NCBI RefSeq assembly: GCF_004405105.1
Contig: NZ_SORW01000046.1
Location: 62,001-126,000, forward strand
Reading direction: 5' to 3'
DNA from: Jeotgalibacillus sp. R-1-5s-1
GTDB lineage: Bacteria > Bacillota > Bacilli > Bacillales > Jeotgalibacillaceae
Length of the DNA stretch: 64,000 nt
The notes under the pieces were generated by a model. It searched no databases. It was given only the letters and a program-made list of their open reading frames with translations, and was not told the origin of the DNA. Each line of letters starts with the position of its first letter. Position 1 is the first letter of the stretch. Positions 61,336 through 64,000 of this stretch are shown here, in pieces. A program made the translations under genes and the position numbers.

Positions 61336-62349
61336 TTATTGGAAAGTTGAAATCTTTTGTTTTTCAGATTTGATTAATGAGTTCAATCCAGGTGTCAATT
61401 CACCCTGTTCATTTAAGATCGTCGTGTTCAAAAGATCGCGCATGATCACTGCAACCTTATAATTATGGTGAATGACGATTTGATCATCTTTTGCATAGTT
61501 TCTGAAATCGTAGCCATTCTTTTCGATGATGTTCTCCATTTTGTTTACATGCACTAACAATAATTCATCCACACTTTTTGCTAAATTATGCATACTAAAA
61601 GTCGTTTCTTTGATTTGTTCCATTACATTAGTCGCTGATTCGAGCTTTTGAATTTCCGTTTGAACTTCCGCTTTTTTCACATACATTTCTTCGAGCTTTC
61701 TCTCTGTTGTTGCCGCAAAAATCAGGCTTCCAATTGCTAAAGCTGGTGCCAGTGCGATTCCCCCTAGCACCATTGTTCCACCTGCAACACCAAGACCACC
61801 TGCAGCAAGAGAGCCGCCTCCAAGAAAAGCTAATGTAGCATTTTGGGCTGCAATACCGCTAAGTGTAGCAATTGCTGTTCCCGTAGACGCTGCTGCAAAA
61901 GTCGTAGTTGCACCCACAGCTCCCATGGCTGCAAGTCCACCTCCTGCCAAAGACGCTAAACCAGCAGTCATAACCTGTCCAGCTTTTACAACTTGTTTTT
62001 CAACGAAGAAGATAAATTGTTCAACCTCACTGTCAGATACAAACTGGTCAGAAACAATCTCTCCACTGAATTCTATATTTTTAATTTGCTTAAAAGTATT
62101 TACGAAATCTCTCATTGATCCATCGAGAATTTCTAATTTCAAACGACCGAAGTCTTCAAATGCCAAATTTGTTCCATCACGTTGCGATTCGAATTTTTTT
62201 AAAGTCTTGCTATATTTAGCTTCCAAACTTTCTGCTAACTCTTTTGTCTCCTTCATATTCTGAAAAGAATCGTACCCTTTTTTACTTGCAATCGCTGCAG
62301 ATACAGCAGCTGCTCCAGCTACAACTAACGGAATTAATGGTAAAGGCAT
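61336..62349 (-). CDS. Glycine-rich membrane/coiled-coil protein, cargo of element 2
   Basis: A 337-residue protein. N-terminal helix 5-22, then coiled coil 30-55, a long Ala/Gly-rich hydrophobic centre (about 114-214, with AGLASLAGGGLAAMG and LGVAGGTMVLGG) and a second coiled coil (about 216-250). This resembles pore-forming or membrane-inserting proteins. First gene of the two-gene unit; AGGG site upstream of ATG 62349. Family unknown. Confidence 0.65.
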   Translation of the reverse strand: MPLPLIPLVVAGAAAVSAAIASKKGYDSFQNMKETKELAESLEAKYSKTLKKFESQRDGTNLAFEDFGRLKLEILDGSMRDFVNTFKQIKNIEFSGEIVSDQFVSDSEVEQFIFFVEKQVVKAGQVMTAGLASLAGGGLAAMGAVGATTTFAAASTGTAIATLSGIAAQNATLAFLGGGSLAAGGLGVAGGTMVLGGIALAPALAIGSLIFAATTERKLEEMYVKKAEVQTEIQKLESATNVMEQIKETTFSMHNLAKSVDELLLVHVNKMENIIEKNGYDFRNYAKDDQIVIHHNYKVAVIMRDLLNTTILNEQGELTPGLNSLIKSEKQKISTFQ

Positions 62350-62558
62350 TTTAAATCCCTACTTTCAATTATTTTATAAACTATATATACCATATAATGA
62401 TATAAAAGGTATACAAAATAATAAAAATATTCCATTTTATTATAGGTATTTAGTTATATTATATTTTCTGTTCAATTATATTTTCAGTTTGTAAATACTA
62501 GATCTTAATTTCTCAGCATCCACAATTCAACGTTTAAATAAATTTAAATTGACGACAT

Positions 62559-62685
62559 AGTAAACAGCGAAAGCTACGAATTTGAATTACTCGATCCAAT
62601 CTATCCGTATACGTCGAGACGGAAGGCTGATTGAGGTTTCAGAGCGTAATGAAAAAGGTCAGCCGTAGATATGGCTGACCTTTTT
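62559..62685 (+). pseudogene. Duplicated 3' end of the SDR gene
   Basis: Copy of 59661-59787 with one mismatch in 127 bp; codes for VNSESYEFELLDPIYPYTSR and the stop, but has no start or promoter. Confidence 0.92.
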
Positions 62686-62686
62686 C
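62652..62686. terminator. Terminator shared by the duplicated SDR end and the DUF6143-like gene
   Basis: aaaaaggtcagcc / ggctgacctttttc hairpin. Confidence 0.85.
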
Positions 62687-62705
62687 TAATACTCGTGTGA
62701 TCTAA

Positions 62706-63248
62706 TTAATCAAACTTACTTTTCTCAAACCAGCCGAACGCAACCTCCGCCTGGATCATGTCATGATGATCAGGTGACACCAAAAAGATAATAAACGAAC
62801 CACCCGGTGGAAAAATAAACTTCCCATCCTCATCACTGACCAGCGTACTCTGCGGCTGAACAATCCGCCTGAACGCCATGACCCCCTTCTTCGGAAACCC
62901 CTTCACACACTCAGCATATTCAATCTTCACTTCAGGCTCCGGCAGCGGACAAAGCGCCGTATTGGCCGGCGTCACATTATTCGAAACCTGTGGCTTCCCC
63001 GGCACAACCGGATTAAACCAGATCTCCGCTTCAAACGGCTGATCAGAATGATTCGTAATCGTAAACGCATTCACAAACAAATCAACATCCGATCCCTCCG
63101 GATTCACCAAACCTCCCCACGCATTCCGTCCCTTCCCAAACAACACATGCTCCGTCTGCCCAACAAAATACCGCCCCTGCAACGACTGATACAACGGATT
63201 CGGTATATTCACAACCTTTTTCAAATGATCGTGATCAAAAGATGACAT
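62706..63248 (-). CDS. DUF6143-like protein
   Basis: A 180-residue soluble protein. VNIPNPLYQSLQGRYFVGQTE and FIFPPGGSFIIFLVSP (in parts) match proteins I know from memory as DUF6143; they occur in spore-forming Bacillales. A beta-rich fold is likely; function unknown. ATG at 63248. Before the insertion it would have converged on the SDR gene with a shared terminator. Confidence 0.7.
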   Translation of the reverse strand: MSSFDHDHLKKVVNIPNPLYQSLQGRYFVGQTEHVLFGKGRNAWGGLVNPEGSDVDLFVNAFTITNHSDQPFEAEIWFNPVVPGKPQVSNNVTPANTALCPLPEPEVKIEYAECVKGFPKKGVMAFRRIVQPQSTLVSDEDGKFIFPPGGSFIIFLVSPDHHDMIQAEVAFGWFEKSKFD

Positions 63249-63464
63249 GAAGACACTTTTCCTTTCTGGTTTGGATTGTAGAAATTGGTCTACTGGATAG
63301 GGTATTCAGGAGGTGGGAGTTTGGGATGGTTATGTTTATTAGGGTTTTAGAAAAGGGTTTTGTAATTATGTGTTGATCCTTCTAGTTCAAAAACTCCGAC
63401 CACCTGTTAGATGATCAGAGCCTTTTAGTGCTATAACTTAATATTTTCATCAGCCTTTTGAGTT

Positions 63465-63505
63465 TCGAATGAAACAGGATATACGTCCCCATGTTTCACT
63501 ACAAA
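63465..63505. repeat. Second dispersed repeat family, partial copy C
   Basis: cgaatgaaac, then atatacgtccccatg, then tttcac; shares the right half of copies A and B. Confidence 0.5.
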
Positions 63506-63538
63506 ACTCTCTAATCATTTAGAGGATACATTGATCGA

Positions 63539-64000
63539 TCACGCCTCGTTTTCAAAGTCATTAATAGAAGCTAAATAATCTCTAATTTTTTTTATTTCTA
63601 TCAGCAGATCTTTTAACACTTCATGATCTTGTGAAGCTATTTCCTTTGATTCAGCTGTTAAAAAACTGCTGTAGTGATAATGTAAATCAACATTAAGATC
63701 AATATAATCTTTGTCTAGATCTTCTATTGCCTCAAACATATAAGACACGGTTTTTGATGTGTTTAAGTAATCATTTTTTTCGATAGCATAATTCTCTAGT
63801 TCAGTATGAAAGTTTTCAGATTCAATGATCTGGCTTTGTTTATCTAAATCCGATTCCAGCTCATCTATAACCAAATCAATACCTAAAAGCAGATTAAATA
63901 TTTCGAGCTCCCGCTTTTCAGATTGACTGTAAGTTTCAAAAGCTAAAGTTAACGAAAGCACGATCGCTAGAGAGACTGAGATTAACATTACAACGCGACG
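63539..64000 (-). CDS. Membrane-anchored helical protein, N-terminus beyond window
   Basis: About 154 codons are visible. A hydrophobic helix is followed by a roughly 120-residue acidic, helical/coiled region. The frame stays open to the window edge (RRVVML before the first ATG at 63988, which has no ribosome site), so the start is probably outside. Unknown family. Confidence 0.6.
   Translation of the reverse strand, partial: RRVVMLISVSLAIVLSLTLAFETYSQSEKRELEIFNLLLGIDLVIDELESDLDKQSQIIESENFHTELENYAIEKNDYLNTSKTVSYMFEAIEDLDKDYIDLNVDLHYHYSSFLTAESKEIASQDHEVLKDLLIEIKKIRDYLASINDFENEA

Larger units (their letters stand above)
59661..62685. mobile_element. Insertion with long target duplication, element 2
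   Basis: Direct repeats of 127 bp (59661-59787 and 62559-62685), one mismatch, enclose about 2.77 kb with two co-oriented genes on the minus strand. The repeat covers the SDR 3' end and its terminator, so both flanks keep a terminator. No recombinase. Near-identity of the repeats points to a recent event and would permit loss by homologous recombination. Confidence 0.85.
62350..62705. other. Stretch of 356 bp upstream of the cargo genes
   Basis: 62350-62558 is very A+T rich and foreign-looking; 62559-62685 is the duplicated SDR end. Confidence 0.6.

Noticed and set aside
1-64000. CRISPR arrays, tRNA and rRNA genes, prophage
   Set aside because: Read on both strands, no regularly spaced repeats of CRISPR type, cloverleaf genes, rRNA segments, or phage structural or integrase genes were found.

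Overview
The window comes from a low- to mid-GC Bacillales chromosome, most likely a Bacillaceae or Jeotgalibacillus-like spore former. Pointers are a CotY/CotZ-type coat protein, a BceRSAB module, an S-box riboswitch, a YndM-type DUF2512 protein, AGGAGG ribosome binding sites with frequent TTG and GTG starts, and many Bacillus-type intrinsic terminators. No rRNA, tRNA, CRISPR array, integrase or complete transposase was seen. The genus cannot be fixed from this sequence alone.

Layout. 0-26.4 kb holds single genes and short operons: the start of an alcohol dehydrogenase, a DUF3784 protein, a FAD monooxygenase, an FNT channel, two Nudix hydrolases, an ArsR-AHSA1 pair, a macrolide phosphotransferase downstream of an ABC-F ribosome protection gene with a leader-peptide attenuator, AIM24, an S41 peptidase, small lipoproteins, an aldo/keto reductase, PPK2, a NitT/TauT-type ABC transporter coupled to an SCO protein, Arr, CapA and a FusB-like protein. 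The intergenic spaces of this part are studded with a palindromic repeat built on ggtctgtccctgaagtctac. 26.4-31 kb is a nuclease/ATPase group (AAA ATPase, AT-rich membrane protein, PD-(D/E)XK protein with an unknown partner, HsdR N-terminal-like protein). 31-41 kb carries an alpha/beta hydrolase with a divergent CGNR regulator, an ABC exporter with a LytTR regulator that has a degenerate ABC domain, and a bla system (class A lipoprotein beta-lactamase with a double operator, blaR1, blaI). 41-48 kb is an acyl-CoA regulon in two operons with matching TetR-type operators; an ACAD10/11-like dehydrogenase and a separate kinase suggest 4-hydroxy acid catabolism. 48-64 kb has the coat protein, a SAM-riboswitch-controlled cystine transporter, bceRSAB, a DUF418 protein, a PQQ-type sugar dehydrogenase, an SDR and a DUF6143-like protein.

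Most unusual are two insertions built the same way. In each, the 3' end of an intact host gene is repeated directly (118 bp at the DUF418 gene, 127 bp at the SDR gene) and foreign cargo lies between the copies. The first cargo is one 73-residue protein. The second is two genes for glycine-zipper/coiled-coil proteins, one with a putative PD-(D/E)XK-like N-terminus. No recombinase is present. The two-gene cargo is the best candidate here for an undescribed, possibly defensive, system.

Resistance genes are concentrated: Mph, ABC-F, Arr, FusB-like, class A beta-lactamase with BlaR1/BlaI, and BceAB all lie within 50 kb, and several have their own sensing devices (attenuator, BlaR1, BceS).
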